Shown: positions 1 through 10,211, counted from the first letter of the stretch. The stretch: DNA of 64,000 nt from Martinezella rhizogenes (GCF_007002745.1 NZ_SGNY01000002.1:620001-684000), one strand, 5' to 3'. Made by a program: numbers and translations. Notes: generated from the letters alone by a model not told the origin.

Positions 1-144
1 GTGAAGATGAATGGCGGCGCCTATTGGAACGCTTATGAACGCCTGCTGCGCGAAGTCTGCCGGAAAGACGATGTCGCCTGCGTGAGTTATGCTGAGGCCA
101 TGCCGATGATCGAGGCGCGGAAGAAGCAGAAAACCGAGGGGTAA
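1..144 (+). CDS. C-terminal fragment of an unidentified protein (5' end outside window)
   Basis: Frame 1 is open from the first base to a TAA at 142-144 and encodes the last 47 residues of a protein that begins before the window. The visible tail contains GGAYWNAYERL and then a Lys/Glu-rich end. Tails with a similar Tyr/Trp pattern occur at the C-terminus of some polysaccharide deacetylase-like proteins, but no catalytic motif is visible here, so no function is assigned. It runs toward the convergent bacA gene, separated by a palindromic repeat. Confidence 0.5.
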   Translation: MKMNGGAYWNAYERLLREVCRKDDVACVSYAEAMPMIEARKKQKTEG

Positions 145-193
145 ACTTCCTCACACTCTCCGTTTCGTGACAAAGGTCGAATACCTCTCCTCC

Positions 194-308
194 GTCATGC
201 CGGGCTCGACCCGGCATCCAGCCACGGCGCGTCTGCGCCGTGACAAGAGCCTTTTGCGATCAAGGACTTGATCGCGCTGGACCCCGGATCAAGTCCGGGG
301 TGACGACG
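194..308. repeat. palindromic intergenic repeat (rhizobial type)
   Basis: Three nested inverted repeats are visible: CCGGGCTCGACCCGG near 200, CACGGCGCGTCTGCGCCGTG near 223, and CCCCGGATCAAGTCCGGGG near 283. The unit lies between two convergent genes. Related units with the same 'cgggctcgacccg' style core occur at 42591-42680 and, more loosely, at 18060-18200. Such units are typical dispersed elements of Rhizobiaceae chromosomes and may also act as transcript 3' structures. Confidence 0.75.
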
Positions 309-389
309 TGCGGATGAGGCAGTTCACCAAACACATCGTCTCCGTAGGACGTGCTCAAGACCTGAAGGCGGCCAATCGACCGCCTTTTC

Positions 390-1658
390 TCAGGGTTTGT
401 TGGCCGCCAGTTCACCGGCTTCCGCTTCGCGCTGCAGATAACGCTCGTCGATGTCAGGCAGGGGCTTGTCGTCGATTGCCGCTTCGAAGGCGACAAGACG
501 TTTGTGGATGGAAAGCAGTTCGATGATCGTCGTCCAGGAGTTGACCAGATACTGGAACGAATTACTGACCTGACCGAAGGCCGTGGCGATCTGCTGATAG
601 ATACCATAGGTGATCTTGCCGGCGACGATGGTGGGAACGAGCATCAGGAGCAGGAACACCGCATCGGCCTGAATGTAGAAATACCGCGCCACGTTGAAAT
701 AGAGATAGTGCCAGTACATGCGGAAATAGTTCTTCCGCACATTGGAGTAGAGCTCCTTGACTGTTGGCGGCTGGGCGCGGTCGGCGTGATCCTCGCCATA
801 GACAAGTTCCTTACGATAGGCGGCTTCCACACGCTGATTGCGGAAGTTCAAACCGGGCAGTTTGATGCCGACCGTTGCAAGAAGCACCGTGCCGAATATC
901 GACCAGACGATCGCCAGCCAGAACAGCGCATGCGGCACTTCGCCGATGATCGGCAATTCGGAGACATAGGAAGACAGCGCAAACAGGATCGGCAGGAAAA
1001 CGACGAGCGTCATCACCGAATTGATCAGGGTGATGCCCAATGCCTCAAGCGTGGAGGAGAACCGCATCGTATCTTCCTGAACGCGCTGGGAAGCACCTTC
1101 GATATGGCGCAGCTTTTCCCACTTGGACATGTAGAAATCGTTCATCGCGGTTCGCCAGCGGAAGATGTAGTGGCTGGTGAAGAAATCCGTCAGGATCGAA
1201 ACCGCCATGCTGAGAAAGGCAATCTTGGCGAAGACGATCTGGAGGCTGTAGAAATCCCAGACTTCGATACCCGGTTGTTTGGAAAGGGCATTTTGCAGAA
1301 GGTCGCCGAAAGGCCGCCGGAAATTGTTGATGACGACGGAAATCTGAACGCCGAAATAGGTCACCGCGATAATCAGCAGCGATCCCCAGATAGACCAGAG
1401 CTTCCAGGGGTGATCCTTGGCGATGACGGTCCAGACAACGCCGAATAACGCCAGGCACGATGCGAGATAGCCGTAAAAGAACAGATTTGCCGGAACCAGA
1501 AAATAGCTGAGATCGTAGGGTTCCTGCTCGGGCATCGCATAACCCCAGGACGCCCCTAGCCTTTCAAAGATGAAATACCAGGCAAGAATGGCGAAGAAGG
1601 CCCAAACGATGGCGGAGGTAAAGAAGGCTTTCGGCTTGGGAAAGAAGGAATGAAACAC
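390..1658 (-). CDS. bacA: BacA/SbmA-family peptide transporter
   Basis: This 422-residue inner-membrane protein has the length of the SbmA/BacA family, homodimeric proton-driven importers of peptides and some antibiotics that in rhizobia are needed for normal envelope lipid composition and host symbiosis. Hydrophobic segments are visible around residues 15-30, 55-75, 90-110, 150-170, 210-235, 245-270 and 345-365. The stretch NNFRRPFGDLLQNAL and the later FQYLVNSWTTIIELLS are characteristic of the family. It has no nucleotide-binding domain, as expected of SbmA rather than the ABC fusion relatives. The ATG at 1656-1658 gives a start with a short basic N-terminus. It stands alone, convergent with the upstream fragment and tandem with the MFS gene. 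Confidence 0.88.
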   Translation of the reverse strand: MFHSFFPKPKAFFTSAIVWAFFAILAWYFIFERLGASWGYAMPEQEPYDLSYFLVPANLFFYGYLASCLALFGVVWTVIAKDHPWKLWSIWGSLLIIAVTYFGVQISVVINNFRRPFGDLLQNALSKQPGIEVWDFYSLQIVFAKIAFLSMAVSILTDFFTSHYIFRWRTAMNDFYMSKWEKLRHIEGASQRVQEDTMRFSSTLEALGITLINSVMTLVVFLPILFALSSYVSELPIIGEVPHALFWLAIVWSIFGTVLLATVGIKLPGLNFRNQRVEAAYRKELVYGEDHADRAQPPTVKELYSNVRKNYFRMYWHYLYFNVARYFYIQADAVFLLLMLVPTIVAGKITYGIYQQIATAFGQVSNSFQYLVNSWTTIIELLSIHKRLVAFEAAIDDKPLPDIDERYLQREAEAGELAANKP

Positions 1659-1841
1659 GTTTTCGAACTCACGCGCGTTTGAAATCAGCCATTATTGGCG
1701 AAGCACTAGATGGCCCGAACCTAGGGCAGAAATTTGTGCACAGCAACGGAGAAGCGCGGACCTTAACAAGATGTAAGGCGAAGCTGGCGAAACGAGCCGC
1801 GATGGAACACCGCAGAAAAGCCGGCAGAGACGACCCGCTGC

Positions 1842-3032
1842 CTAACGCCGCCGCTCGGTAGCGAGCACCGGCAGCATCAGGAGAATGCTGACGACGAGCA
1901 CGGCGGAAGCAAGAATGCTGGGTGCGGTAAAACTGCCCGTCACCTCGGCAATCCAGCCGGCGGCCAGCGGCCCGACGATCTGGCCCGTTCCGAAGGCGGC
2001 CGTCATCAGCGCGAAGGCGCGGCGCGGGCTTGGCCCGGCAAATTCCCGGCCGAGCTGCAGGCCATAGGCGGTGATGACCATGAAGGTCAGCCCCAGAAGC
2101 AGGCCGCCCGCGAGAACACCAGGCACCGGAGGCAGCATCACGGAAGCGAAGACGCCGACGGCTTCGACGGCGAGAACGATCACGAAAGCGCGTTTCAATC
2201 CCTGTGACTTAAGCACCGGTTTCCACAGGAACAGTGAAATGGCGGCGGCGCAGCCGGTGATGAACCAGGCCAGAAACTCCACGAAAGCACCGGCAGCGGC
2301 CATGCGGGCAATCGCCACTATGAAGGTGGCGGTGATGACATAACCAAACCCGAAAAGCCCGTAGGCAAGCGTTGTCAGGACGAGCGGCCGCGTCCATTGG
2401 AGTGGCGGTTCGGCCACCGAGGACGCATGCCGTGGCGGGCCTGCGGGCAGCACCCGCCAGACAAGAAGGAAGGCCAGGAAGGAAAAGACGGCACCGGCGA
2501 TCCACTCCTCCCGCCAGGAGGCGCCACCGCCATCAAAAACCACGCCGATCAGATAGACCGCAAGCGAGGAGATGGCGATACCCGCGCCAACCCCGCCATA
2601 ATGCAGCGCCTGAATATGATCCTTGCCGGCCTTCATGGCATGGCCGATGACGATCTGCGACGTGAAGATCATGGTCAGCGCACTGGCGACACCGGCCAGA
2701 AACCGGATGACGGTGAAGGCCGCGACGGAATTGAAAGCGGCCATGGCCAGCAGCAGCGCGGCGGTGGAAAACAGCCCGCCAAGTGCTACAAGCCGCTCCC
2801 TCCCCGAACCCCAGGAATAGGCCGAAAGTACCGCACCCGCCAGATAACCGGCAAAATTGCCCGCCGCCACGATGCCAGCATCCCCAGCCGAAAGCGGCAC
2901 ATCCGCCATCATGCCAGGCAGAATGGGGGTGAAGGAAAAGCGGCCGAAACCCATGGCGGACGCCATCATCAGAGCCCCGGCGAAACCGAGTGCAGTTAGA
3001 TGTCTGGCGGAAAGTGGCTTGTCGGTGATCAT
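1842..3032 (-). CDS. YbfB/YjiJ-type major facilitator transporter
   Basis: A 396-residue polytopic protein with about twelve hydrophobic segments. The opening stretch with GFGRFSFTPILPGMM in the first helix is characteristic of the YbfB/YjiJ branch of the major facilitator superfamily, which also shows a GNFAGYLAGA motif in helix 2, both visible here. The substrate of this branch is not established. The gene is single; downstream on its strand is the bacA gene after about 180 bases, and upstream lies a palindromic repeat. Only the transporter fold and subfamily are supported, not a cargo. Confidence 0.8.
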   Translation of the reverse strand: MITDKPLSARHLTALGFAGALMMASAMGFGRFSFTPILPGMMADVPLSAGDAGIVAAGNFAGYLAGAVLSAYSWGSGRERLVALGGLFSTAALLLAMAAFNSVAAFTVIRFLAGVASALTMIFTSQIVIGHAMKAGKDHIQALHYGGVGAGIAISSLAVYLIGVVFDGGGASWREEWIAGAVFSFLAFLLVWRVLPAGPPRHASSVAEPPLQWTRPLVLTTLAYGLFGFGYVITATFIVAIARMAAAGAFVEFLAWFITGCAAAISLFLWKPVLKSQGLKRAFVIVLAVEAVGVFASVMLPPVPGVLAGGLLLGLTFMVITAYGLQLGREFAGPSPRRAFALMTAAFGTGQIVGPLAAGWIAEVTGSFTAPSILASAVLVVSILLMLPVLATERRR

Positions 3033-3148
3033 GCATGGCTTATCGCAACCGGGCGAATAAGCGACAAGCGAGTTATTTTGATCGGCGTCATAAGCCGCCT
3101 TTATCGGTCACGTGGCGAGCGTCGATACGCTCCGAGGGTGGCGTGTAT

Positions 3149-3292
3149 TCTTCTCCCCGAGGGGGAGAAGGTGGCCCGAAGGGTCGGATGAGGGGGCAAG
3201 CTCTCCGTATATCTCGACCCTTACCCCCTCATCCCGCTGCCGCGGACTTCTCCCCCTCGGGGAGAAGAAACAAGGGGCACCCGCTCGCCCCA
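3149..3292. repeat. paired palindromic repeat with 'ctccccgagggggag' arms
   Basis: Two hairpins, TTCTCCCCGAGGGGGAGAA near 3150 and CTTCTCCCCCTCGGGGAGAAG near 3247, flank a short core. 'GGTGGCCCGAAGGGTCGG' follows the first hairpin and 'CCCCCTCATCCCGCTGCCG' precedes the second. The same two-hairpin unit recurs at 10212-10376, 15811-15969 and 33030-33170, always between genes. This fills most of the 330-base gap between the MFS gene and map. Confidence 0.85.
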
Positions 3293-3360
3293 CTCAGGGG
3301 CGAGAACGAGAAGATAGACGTTGTAATTTGCCCTTGATGAACGGAACTCAGCCCCACCCG

Positions 3361-4113
3361 TCACTCAACCAGCGTCAGCACCAGCGGCCCGTTCTTCGTT
3401 GCCACCACCGTATGCTCATATTGCACCGTCGGCGCGCTCGGATCGCTGTAGAGCGTCCATGGATCATCGTCACCGTCTTCGGCCCAATAGGCGCCCGTCG
3501 AAAGAAACGGCTCGACGGTGAACACCATGCCTTCCTGCATGATGCGGCGCTCGCCCTTGTCGGGCCAGGTCGCCAGTTCCTTCGGCTCTTCATGCAGGGA
3601 GCGGCCGATGCCGTGGCTGGCGAGGTTGGTGATCAGCGTATAGCGGTTCTTTTTGGCAAAAGCGCCGATGGCATTGCCGATATCGGCAAAGGGCCGGCCG
3701 GTTTTCACCTGCTGCAGGCCCGTCCACATGGCGCGCTTGCCATCACGGCACAGGCGTTCGATATCCTTCTTCACCGGTGGCACGGCGAAAGACGAACCCG
3801 TATCACCGAAAAAGCCGTTCTTCACCGCCGAGACATCGATATTGACGAGATCACCTGCCTTGATGATGCGTGGCCCCGGAATACCGTGGGCCACTTCCTC
3901 GTTGACGCTGATGCAGGTCGCGCCGGGAAACTTGTAGCAGAATTCCGGCGCCGATTGCGCACCATTATCCTCCAGCACCTTGCGGCCGATAGCATCCAGT
4001 TCGGCCGTGGTGATGCCGGGTTCCAGCGCGTCCGCCATGGTCTGCATGGCAACGGCGCACAAACGGCCGATATCCTTCAGCAGATCAAGTTCTTCTTCGG
4101 TGGAAATGACCAT
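3361..4113 (-). CDS. map: methionine aminopeptidase, type I
   Basis: A 250-residue cytosolic metalloprotease that removes the initiator methionine from nascent proteins. The pita-bread fold metal ligands are all visible: Asp93 in NIDVS, Asp104 in GDTGS, His167 in SHGIG, Glu201 in FTVEP and Glu233 in QYEHT, with the substrate-contacting His76 in AHGIP. Length is normal for the type I enzyme without an N-terminal zinc-finger extension. It is followed downstream on the same strand by a palindromic repeat and lies 54 bases after a luciferase-like gene. The genome may carry a second map elsewhere; this cannot be seen here. Confidence 0.93.
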   Translation of the reverse strand: MVISTEEELDLLKDIGRLCAVAMQTMADALEPGITTAELDAIGRKVLEDNGAQSAPEFCYKFPGATCISVNEEVAHGIPGPRIIKAGDLVNIDVSAVKNGFFGDTGSSFAVPPVKKDIERLCRDGKRAMWTGLQQVKTGRPFADIGNAIGAFAKKNRYTLITNLASHGIGRSLHEEPKELATWPDKGERRIMQEGMVFTVEPFLSTGAYWAEDGDDDPWTLYSDPSAPTVQYEHTVVATKNGPLVLTLVE

Positions 4114-4167
4114 GTCTCTGTCCGTCGTTCTATTTGGCGGGTCTGAAAACGCCCGCCTTGGTAATCA

Positions 4168-5229
4168 TCAGGCCGTGGCTTTCACCGGATCGGCACTCCC
4201 CGTCAATTCTTTTCTGACAACAGGGGCGACTTTCGTACCATAAAGCTCGATGCCGCGCATGATCTGATCATGCGGCATCAGGCCGATGGCCATCTGCAGC
4301 AGGAAGCGATCATTCCTGAACACGCCATGTGCTTTGATGATCTTTTCCGCCACCAGTTCCGGCTCACCGAGGAAAAGATTGCCCTCCGGCCCGCGTGCCG
4401 CATCGAAATGCGCGCGGTTCGTCGGCCCCCAGCCACGCTCGCGGCCAATGCGGTTCATCACCTCCGCCTGCGGGCCATAAAACTGGTCCGCCGCCTTCTC
4501 GGTGGTGTCGGCAATGAAGCCATGCACATTGATGCTGGTGCGCAGCTTGGTCTTTTCCTGCCCCGCCCGGCGTGCCGCCTCGTGGTAGAGATCGAACAGC
4601 GGCGCGAAACGGCGATATTCGCCGCCGATAATGGCAAGCGCCACCGGCAGGCCCATGGCGCCGGCCCGCGCCACCGATTGCGGCGTGCCGCCCACCGCAA
4701 TCCATACCGGCAGACGTTCCTGCAGCGGGCGCGGATAGACGCCGCGCCCGTTGATGGCCGGATGTTTGGTACCGGACCAGGTGACGATTTCCTGTTCGCG
4801 CAGCGCCAGCAGCAGATCGAGCTTTTCGGCGAAGAGCACGTCATAATCCTCGAGATCGTAACCGAACAGCGGGTAGGATTCGATGAAGGAGCCGCGCCCG
4901 GCCATGATTTCGGCGCGACCGTTCGACAGGAGATCGACGGTCGAAAATTGCTGGAACACCCGCACCGGATCATCCGAACTCAACACCGAGACGGCGCTGG
5001 TGAGACGAATGTTCCTGGTTTTGACAGCCGCAGCCGCAAGCACGGTGGAGGGCGAGGAAGCGACATAATCCGGGCGGTGGTGCTCGCCCAGCCCGAAAAC
5101 ATCGAGCCCGACCTGATCGGCAAGCTCGATTTCCTCGAGAAGATCCTTCAGCCGGCGCGCGCCTTCCGGCCCGCGGCCATCGGCGGGGTTGGGATTGACA
5201 TCCGCGAATGTGTAAAGACCGAGTTCCAT
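4168..5229 (-). CDS. LLM-class (luciferase-like) flavin-dependent oxidoreductase
   Basis: A 353-residue protein of the bacterial luciferase-like monooxygenase superfamily, which uses reduced FMN and oxygen on varied organic substrates. The TIM-barrel signatures [10 protein letters not shown] at the start, GLGEHH near residue 47, [11 protein letters not shown] near 58 and [12 protein letters not shown] near 104 are typical of the subgroup close to alkanal monooxygenase alpha chains. The specific substrate cannot be read from the sequence. It precedes map by 54 bases on the same strand, so the two may share a transcript. Confidence 0.85.
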   Translation of the reverse strand: MELGLYTFADVNPNPADGRGPEGARRLKDLLEEIELADQVGLDVFGLGEHHRPDYVASSPSTVLAAAAVKTRNIRLTSAVSVLSSDDPVRVFQQFSTVDLLSNGRAEIMAGRGSFIESYPLFGYDLEDYDVLFAEKLDLLLALREQEIVTWSGTKHPAINGRGVYPRPLQERLPVWIAVGGTPQSVARAGAMGLPVALAIIGGEYRRFAPLFDLYHEAARRAGQEKTKLRTSINVHGFIADTTEKAADQFYGPQAEVMNRIGRERGWGPTNRAHFDAARGPEGNLFLGEPELVAEKIIKAHGVFRNDRFLLQMAIGLMPHDQIMRGIELYGTKVAPVVRKELTGSADPVKATA

Positions 5230-5461
5230 AAACGATACCTCTGTTTGCTTGCCTCAGAGATAGGGACGCACAGCCCCCCAGACAAACGCAAAATCTGGAA
5301 GCTTAGCTTCGAAAAAATGGATAGGCGCAGCCGGATTCGCCACCGCGTCACCCTTGCCTGAAATGGCCCGCGCAATGACGCCCGAAATGGCGATTGCCAG
5401 CCCGCCCCCTTTGGGCATAACCTGCTTAAACATGTGCGAAGTAATGCAAAAAGGGGAAAGC

Positions 5462-6238
5462 ATGCATCGGACAGTTATCGTGACAGGCTCCACAAGCGGT
5501 ATCGGCCTTGCCATCGCCCAGAGATTTGCGAGGGAAGGCGCCAATATCGTGCTGAACGGTTTCGGCGACGAGGACGAGATTGAAAAACTCCGCCTTTTGC
5601 TGGAAGCCGAAAGCGGCGGGCGCGTGCTTTATCACCCGGCCGATATGACGAAACCGGACGAGATCGCCGACCTTATCAATTCCTCCCATGAAAAGCTCGG
5701 CTCGGTGGATGTGCTCATCAACAATGCCGGCATCCAGCACATCGCGCCGATCGAGGACTTCCCGACGGAAAAATGGGACTGGATCATCGCCATCAATCTG
5801 ACCAGTTCCTTCCATACCATGCGTGCCGTGATACCGCTGATGAAGAAGGCCGGCAAAGGCCGCATCATCAATATTTCCTCGGCCCACGGTCTCGTCGCCT
5901 CGCCGTTCAAATCGGCCTATGTGGCGGCCAAACACGGCATCATGGGCCTGACGAAGACAGCGGCGCTGGAGCTTGCGCAGACCGGCGTCACCGTCAACGC
6001 CATTTGTCCCGGTTACGTGCTGACGCCGCTGGTCGAAAAGCAGATACCGGAAATGGCCAAGGTGCGCGGCATCAGCGAAGAGGCGGTGAAGAACGACGTG
6101 ATGCTGGAATTGCAGGCGACCAAGCAATTCGTCACCGTCGATGACGTGGCGGCGGCCGCCCTGTTTCTGGCAAGTGACGCCGCAAGCAACATCACCGGCA
6201 CGCATATTTCCGTCGATGGCGGCTGGACGGCGCAATAA
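5462..6238 (+). CDS. bdhA: D-3-hydroxybutyrate dehydrogenase
   Basis: A 258-residue short-chain dehydrogenase that interconverts 3-hydroxybutyrate and acetoacetate with NAD in polyhydroxybutyrate and ketone metabolism. The cofactor loop TGSTSGIG is at residues 8-15, NNAG at 87-90, and the catalytic Ser140, Tyr153 and Lys157 are in place. HISVDGGWTAQ at the C-terminus is the usual ending of this enzyme. The reading frame is open further upstream, but the ATG at 5462 is preceded by AAAAGGGGAAAG and gives exactly the family length, so that start is chosen. It is a single gene, divergent from the luciferase-like gene. Confidence 0.92.
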   Translation: MHRTVIVTGSTSGIGLAIAQRFAREGANIVLNGFGDEDEIEKLRLLLEAESGGRVLYHPADMTKPDEIADLINSSHEKLGSVDVLINNAGIQHIAPIEDFPTEKWDWIIAINLTSSFHTMRAVIPLMKKAGKGRIINISSAHGLVASPFKSAYVAAKHGIMGLTKTAALELAQTGVTVNAICPGYVLTPLVEKQIPEMAKVRGISEEAVKNDVMLELQATKQFVTVDDVAAAALFLASDAASNITGTHISVDGGWTAQ

Positions 6239-6374
6239 TTGCCGGATTTTCTTTCCGTTATGGAAACAATGAATTGCCAAAACGGAAATCGATATGCACG
6301 CGCGGTCGTGCATAGATATGCTGAGATAATGACAAGAAACCGGCTCGGCAGCCGGACAAAAAGCAGGGCATTGC

Positions 6375-7844
6375 ATGAAAGACGCGATCAGCTTCATCCT
6401 CAACAGCGAAACCATCTCGCTCAGGGATTTCGGACCAACGGACACGCTTCTCGATTACCTCCGCATCAGCAAGCGGTTGACCGGGACAAAGGAAGGCTGT
6501 GCGGAAGGCGACTGCGGTGCCTGCACGGTGCTGGTCGGGCGTCTGCTGGATGGTTCGTTGCGTTATGAAAGCGTCAATGCCTGTATCCGTTTTCTGGGCT
6601 CGCTGCACGGCACCCACATTGTCACGGTGGAGCATCTGGCCGCGCGCGATGGCACGCTGCACCCGGTGCAGCAGGCCATGGTGGATTTCCACGGGTCGCA
6701 ATGCGGCTTCTGTACGCCGGGCTTCATCATGTCGCTTTACGGCCTCTGGCTGACCAGCGAAAAACCCCGCCGCGCCGATATTGAAAAGGCGCTGCAAGGC
6801 AATCTCTGTCGATGCACGGGTTACGAGCCGATCGTGAAGGCCGCCGAAAAAATCGCCGCGGCCCGCCCGAGTGCGCTCTTCGATCCGCTGCAACGAGACC
6901 GCACCGACATCATGGCACGGCTCTGGGTGATCCGCGAAAACGAGACGATCACCGTCGTCAGAGGCGAGGATCGCACCATCATTCCGGCGACGCTGTCTGA
7001 TTTGACCGAGATTTACGCCGCTGAACCAAAGGCCACCATCGTCGCCGGTTCCACCGATGTCGGCCTGTGGGTAACGAAGCAGATGCGGGCGCTGAACCCC
7101 GTCATCTTCATCAACAATCTCGGAGATTTGCAGGCGATTACGGTGGATGAGGATGGCGTGACTCTCGGTGCCGGCGTCACCTACAGCCAGGCCTTCAAGA
7201 CCATTGCAGACCATTTCCCACCGCTTGCCCGGCTGTTTAACCGCCTCGGCGGCGAGCAGGTGCGCAATATGGGAACCATCGGCGGCAACATCGCCAACGG
7301 CTCGCCAATCGGCGATACACCGCCGGCGCTGATCGCGCTTGGCGCGACGCTCACCCTGCGCTCGTCTTCCGGCGGCCGCACCGTGCCGCTGGAGAGCTAT
7401 TTCATCGATTACGGCAAACAGGACCGGCTGAGCGGCGAATTCGTCGAAAAGCTTTTCATTCCGTTCCAGAAGCCGGAAAGCCACTACGCCGTCTACAAGA
7501 TTTCCAAACGGCGCGACGAGGATATTTCCGCCCTCTGCGCCGCCTTCAATCTGACGCTCGACGCTGACGGCACCATCGAGGACATCCGCATCGCCTTTGG
7601 CGGCATGGCCGGCACGCCGAAACGCGCCGCTCATCTGGAGGCAGCTCTTCTCGGCAAGGCGTGGTCGCAGGATACCATCGACGCAGCGCGCGATGTGCTG
7701 GACGAGGATTTCACCCCGCTGACCGACTGGCGCGCCACCGCCGAATATCGGCAAATGACGGCCAAGAACCTGCTGACGCGGTTCTTCCTTGAGACTTCGG
7801 GCGAGAAGCAGGAACTCGCGCGCTTCACGCTGGAGGAGGCTTGA
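6375..7844 (+). CDS. xdhA: xanthine dehydrogenase small subunit (2Fe-2S and FAD)
   Basis: A 489-residue subunit that carries electrons from the molybdenum site to NAD. Residues 1-160 form the two iron-sulfur domains: Cys42, Cys47, Cys50 and Cys70 bind the plant-type cluster, while Cys110, Cys113, Cys145 and Cys147 (QCGFC and CRCTGY) bind the second. From about residue 185 a CO-dehydrogenase-type FAD domain follows, with VAGSTDVGLWV and GGNIANGSPIGD contacting FAD. Three bases separate it from xdhB, indicating one transcript. Together with XdhB and XdhC it oxidises hypoxanthine and xanthine to urate. Confidence 0.95.
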   Translation: MKDAISFILNSETISLRDFGPTDTLLDYLRISKRLTGTKEGCAEGDCGACTVLVGRLLDGSLRYESVNACIRFLGSLHGTHIVTVEHLAARDGTLHPVQQAMVDFHGSQCGFCTPGFIMSLYGLWLTSEKPRRADIEKALQGNLCRCTGYEPIVKAAEKIAAARPSALFDPLQRDRTDIMARLWVIRENETITVVRGEDRTIIPATLSDLTEIYAAEPKATIVAGSTDVGLWVTKQMRALNPVIFINNLGDLQAITVDEDGVTLGAGVTYSQAFKTIADHFPPLARLFNRLGGEQVRNMGTIGGNIANGSPIGDTPPALIALGATLTLRSSSGGRTVPLESYFIDYGKQDRLSGEFVEKLFIPFQKPESHYAVYKISKRRDEDISALCAAFNLTLDADGTIEDIRIAFGGMAGTPKRAAHLEAALLGKAWSQDTIDAARDVLDEDFTPLTDWRATAEYRQMTAKNLLTRFFLETSGEKQELARFTLEEA

Positions 7845-7847
7845 ACC

Positions 7848-10187
7848 ATGGACACCACAAGCTTCGACAAGACCAAGACCGAAATCGACGGCCCCATCCA
7901 CAGGTCGCTCCGGCACGACTCCGCCCATAAGCACGTGACGGGCAGCGCCGAATATATCGATGATATCCCTGAGCCCGCAGGCCTCGTTCACGGCGCACTC
8001 GGCCTTTCCGACCGGGCGCATGCCGAAATCGTCTCCATGGACCTTTCCGAAGTGGAGGCCACACCGGGCGTGCTCTGGGTCATGGTTGGCAAGGACGTGC
8101 CCGGCGAAAACGATGTCTCGTCAGGCGGTCGCCACGACGAACCTTTGCTGGCCGAGACAAAGGTCGAATTCCACGGCCAGCCGATCTTCGCGGTCTTTGC
8201 CGAAACCCGCGATATCGCCAGAAAGGCGGCCCGCAAGGCAAAGATCACCTATAGGGACCTGCCGCATTTCACCGATATCGACACGGCGATTGAAAATGGC
8301 GGCGCGCTCGTCATCGATCCGATGACGCTGAAACGTGGCGATGCCAAGATCGAAATGGATGTCGCACCGCGTCGCCTCACCGGCACGATGCGGATCGGCG
8401 GGCAGGAGCATTTTTATCTCGAAAGCCACATCGCCATGGCCGTGCCGGGCGAGGATGACGAGGTGACGTTGTGGAGTTCCACCCAGCATCCAAGCGAAAT
8501 CCAGCATATCGTCAGCCACATCCTGCAGGTGCCGTCCAACGCCGTCACGGTGCAGGTGCGCCGCATGGGCGGCGGTTTCGGCGGCAAGGAAACGCAGGGC
8601 AACCAGTTTGCAGCACTCTGCGCCATCGCCGCCAAGAAGCTGAACCGGGCCGTGAAAATCCGTCCGGACCGCGACGAGGACATGAGCGCCACCGGCAAGC
8701 GCCATGATTTCCGCGTCGATTACGAGTTGGGCTTCGATGAAGAAGGCCGCATCCACGCCGTCGACGCCACCTATGCCGCCCGCTGCGGTTTTTCCTCCGA
8801 TCTCTCCGGTCCGGTCACGGATCGCGCGCTGTTCCATGCCGATTCCAGCTATTTCTACCCGCATGTGCATCTGACCTCGCGGCCGCTGAAAACCCACACC
8901 GTCTCCAACACCGCCTTTCGCGGTTTCGGCGGGCCGCAGGGCATGCTCGGCGCGGAACGGTTTATCGAGGAGATCGCCTATGCCGTTGGCAAGGACCCGC
9001 TCGATATCCGCAAGCTGAATTTCTACGGCGAGACCGGCTCCGGCCGCACCACGACGCCCTATCATCAGGAAGTCGAAGACAACATCATCGCCCGCGTTGT
9101 CGAGGAGCTGGAGACGTCAAGCGACTACCGCGCACGACGTGATGCAATCATCGAGTTCAACAAAACCAGCCCGATCATCCGCAAGGGCATCGCGCTCACC
9201 CCTGTCAAATTCGGCATCTCCTTCACCATGACCGCCTTCAATCAGGCGGGCGCGTTGGTGCATATCTATAATGACGGCTCCATTCACCTGAACCATGGCG
9301 GCACCGAAATGGGCCAGGGCCTCTACACCAAGGTGGCGCAGGTGGTGGCCGATGCCTTCCAGGTGGATATCGGCCGGGTGAAGATCACAGCCACGACCAC
9401 GGGCAAGGTGCCGAACACGTCGGCCACCGCCGCCTCCTCCGGCACCGACCTTAACGGCATGGCGGCCTATGACGCCGCCCGCCAGATCCGCGAGCGGCTC
9501 GTCAAATTCGCCACTGAGAACTGGAACGTGCCGGAAGAGGAAGTCGTCTTCCTGCCAAACCGGGTGCGCATCGGCCTTGAGGAAATCGCCTTCAACGATT
9601 TCATCAAAAAGGCCTATTTCGCCCGCGTGCAGCTTTCCGCCGCCGGTTTTTACAAGACGCCGAAAATCCACTGGGACCGCGCCGCCGGCCGTGGCACGCC
9701 GTTTTATTATTTCGCCTATGGCGCGGCCTGCTCGGAAGTATCGATCGATACGCTGACCGGCGAATATTTGATGGAACGCACCGATATCCTCCACGATGTC
9801 GGCAAATCGCTGAACCCGGCCATCGATATCGGCCAGATCGAGGGCGCCTTCGTGCAGGGCATGGGCTGGCTGACCACCGAGGAATTGTGGTGGGACGGCA
9901 AGGGGCGGCTGCGCACCCACGCGCCTTCCACCTACAAGATCCCGCTCGCCTCCGACCGGCCGAAGAGCTTTAACGTCAAGCTGGCGGAATGGGCGGAAAA
10001 TGCCGAGCCCACCATCGGCCGTTCCAAGGCCGTGGGCGAACCGCCCTTCATGTTGGCGATCTCGGTTCTCGAAGCCCTCTCCATGGCCGTCGCCTCCGTC
10101 GCCGACTACAAGGTCTGCCCGCGCCTCGATGCACCGGCAACGCCCGAACGGATTCTGATGGCGGTGGAACGGTTGAAGAAGGTGTGA
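7848..10187 (+). CDS. xdhB: xanthine dehydrogenase large (molybdopterin) subunit
   Basis: A 779-residue molybdopterin-binding subunit of xanthine dehydrogenase. Residues about 20-125 form the a/b-hammerhead domain (HVTGSAEYIDDIPEP), followed by the Mo-binding domains. The molybdopterin loops RRMGGGFGGKE near residue 240 and AFRGFGGPQG near 358 are intact, and KAVGEPPFMLA near 727 holds the glutamate that activates the substrate. Length is normal for bacterial XdhB. It overlaps nothing but follows xdhA by three bases. Downstream, two palindromic repeats separate it from xdhC. Confidence 0.95.
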   Translation: MDTTSFDKTKTEIDGPIHRSLRHDSAHKHVTGSAEYIDDIPEPAGLVHGALGLSDRAHAEIVSMDLSEVEATPGVLWVMVGKDVPGENDVSSGGRHDEPLLAETKVEFHGQPIFAVFAETRDIARKAARKAKITYRDLPHFTDIDTAIENGGALVIDPMTLKRGDAKIEMDVAPRRLTGTMRIGGQEHFYLESHIAMAVPGEDDEVTLWSSTQHPSEIQHIVSHILQVPSNAVTVQVRRMGGGFGGKETQGNQFAALCAIAAKKLNRAVKIRPDRDEDMSATGKRHDFRVDYELGFDEEGRIHAVDATYAARCGFSSDLSGPVTDRALFHADSSYFYPHVHLTSRPLKTHTVSNTAFRGFGGPQGMLGAERFIEEIAYAVGKDPLDIRKLNFYGETGSGRTTTPYHQEVEDNIIARVVEELETSSDYRARRDAIIEFNKTSPIIRKGIALTPVKFGISFTMTAFNQAGALVHIYNDGSIHLNHGGTEMGQGLYTKVAQVVADAFQVDIGRVKITATTTGKVPNTSATAASSGTDLNGMAAYDAARQIRERLVKFATENWNVPEEEVVFLPNRVRIGLEEIAFNDFIKKAYFARVQLSAAGFYKTPKIHWDRAAGRGTPFYYFAYGAACSEVSIDTLTGEYLMERTDILHDVGKSLNPAIDIGQIEGAFVQGMGWLTTEELWWDGKGRLRTHAPSTYKIPLASDRPKSFNVKLAEWAENAEPTIGRSKAVGEPPFMLAISVLEALSMAVASVADYKVCPRLDAPATPERILMAVERLKKV

Positions 10188-10211
10188 GGGAGGGCGTATC
10201 CATGTGGCCGA

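Noticed and set aside
504-1448. 314-codon open frame on the plus strand opposite bacA
   Set aside because: It is the antisense shadow of a confidently identified membrane protein, is rich in His, Asp and Arg, and shows no family motif.
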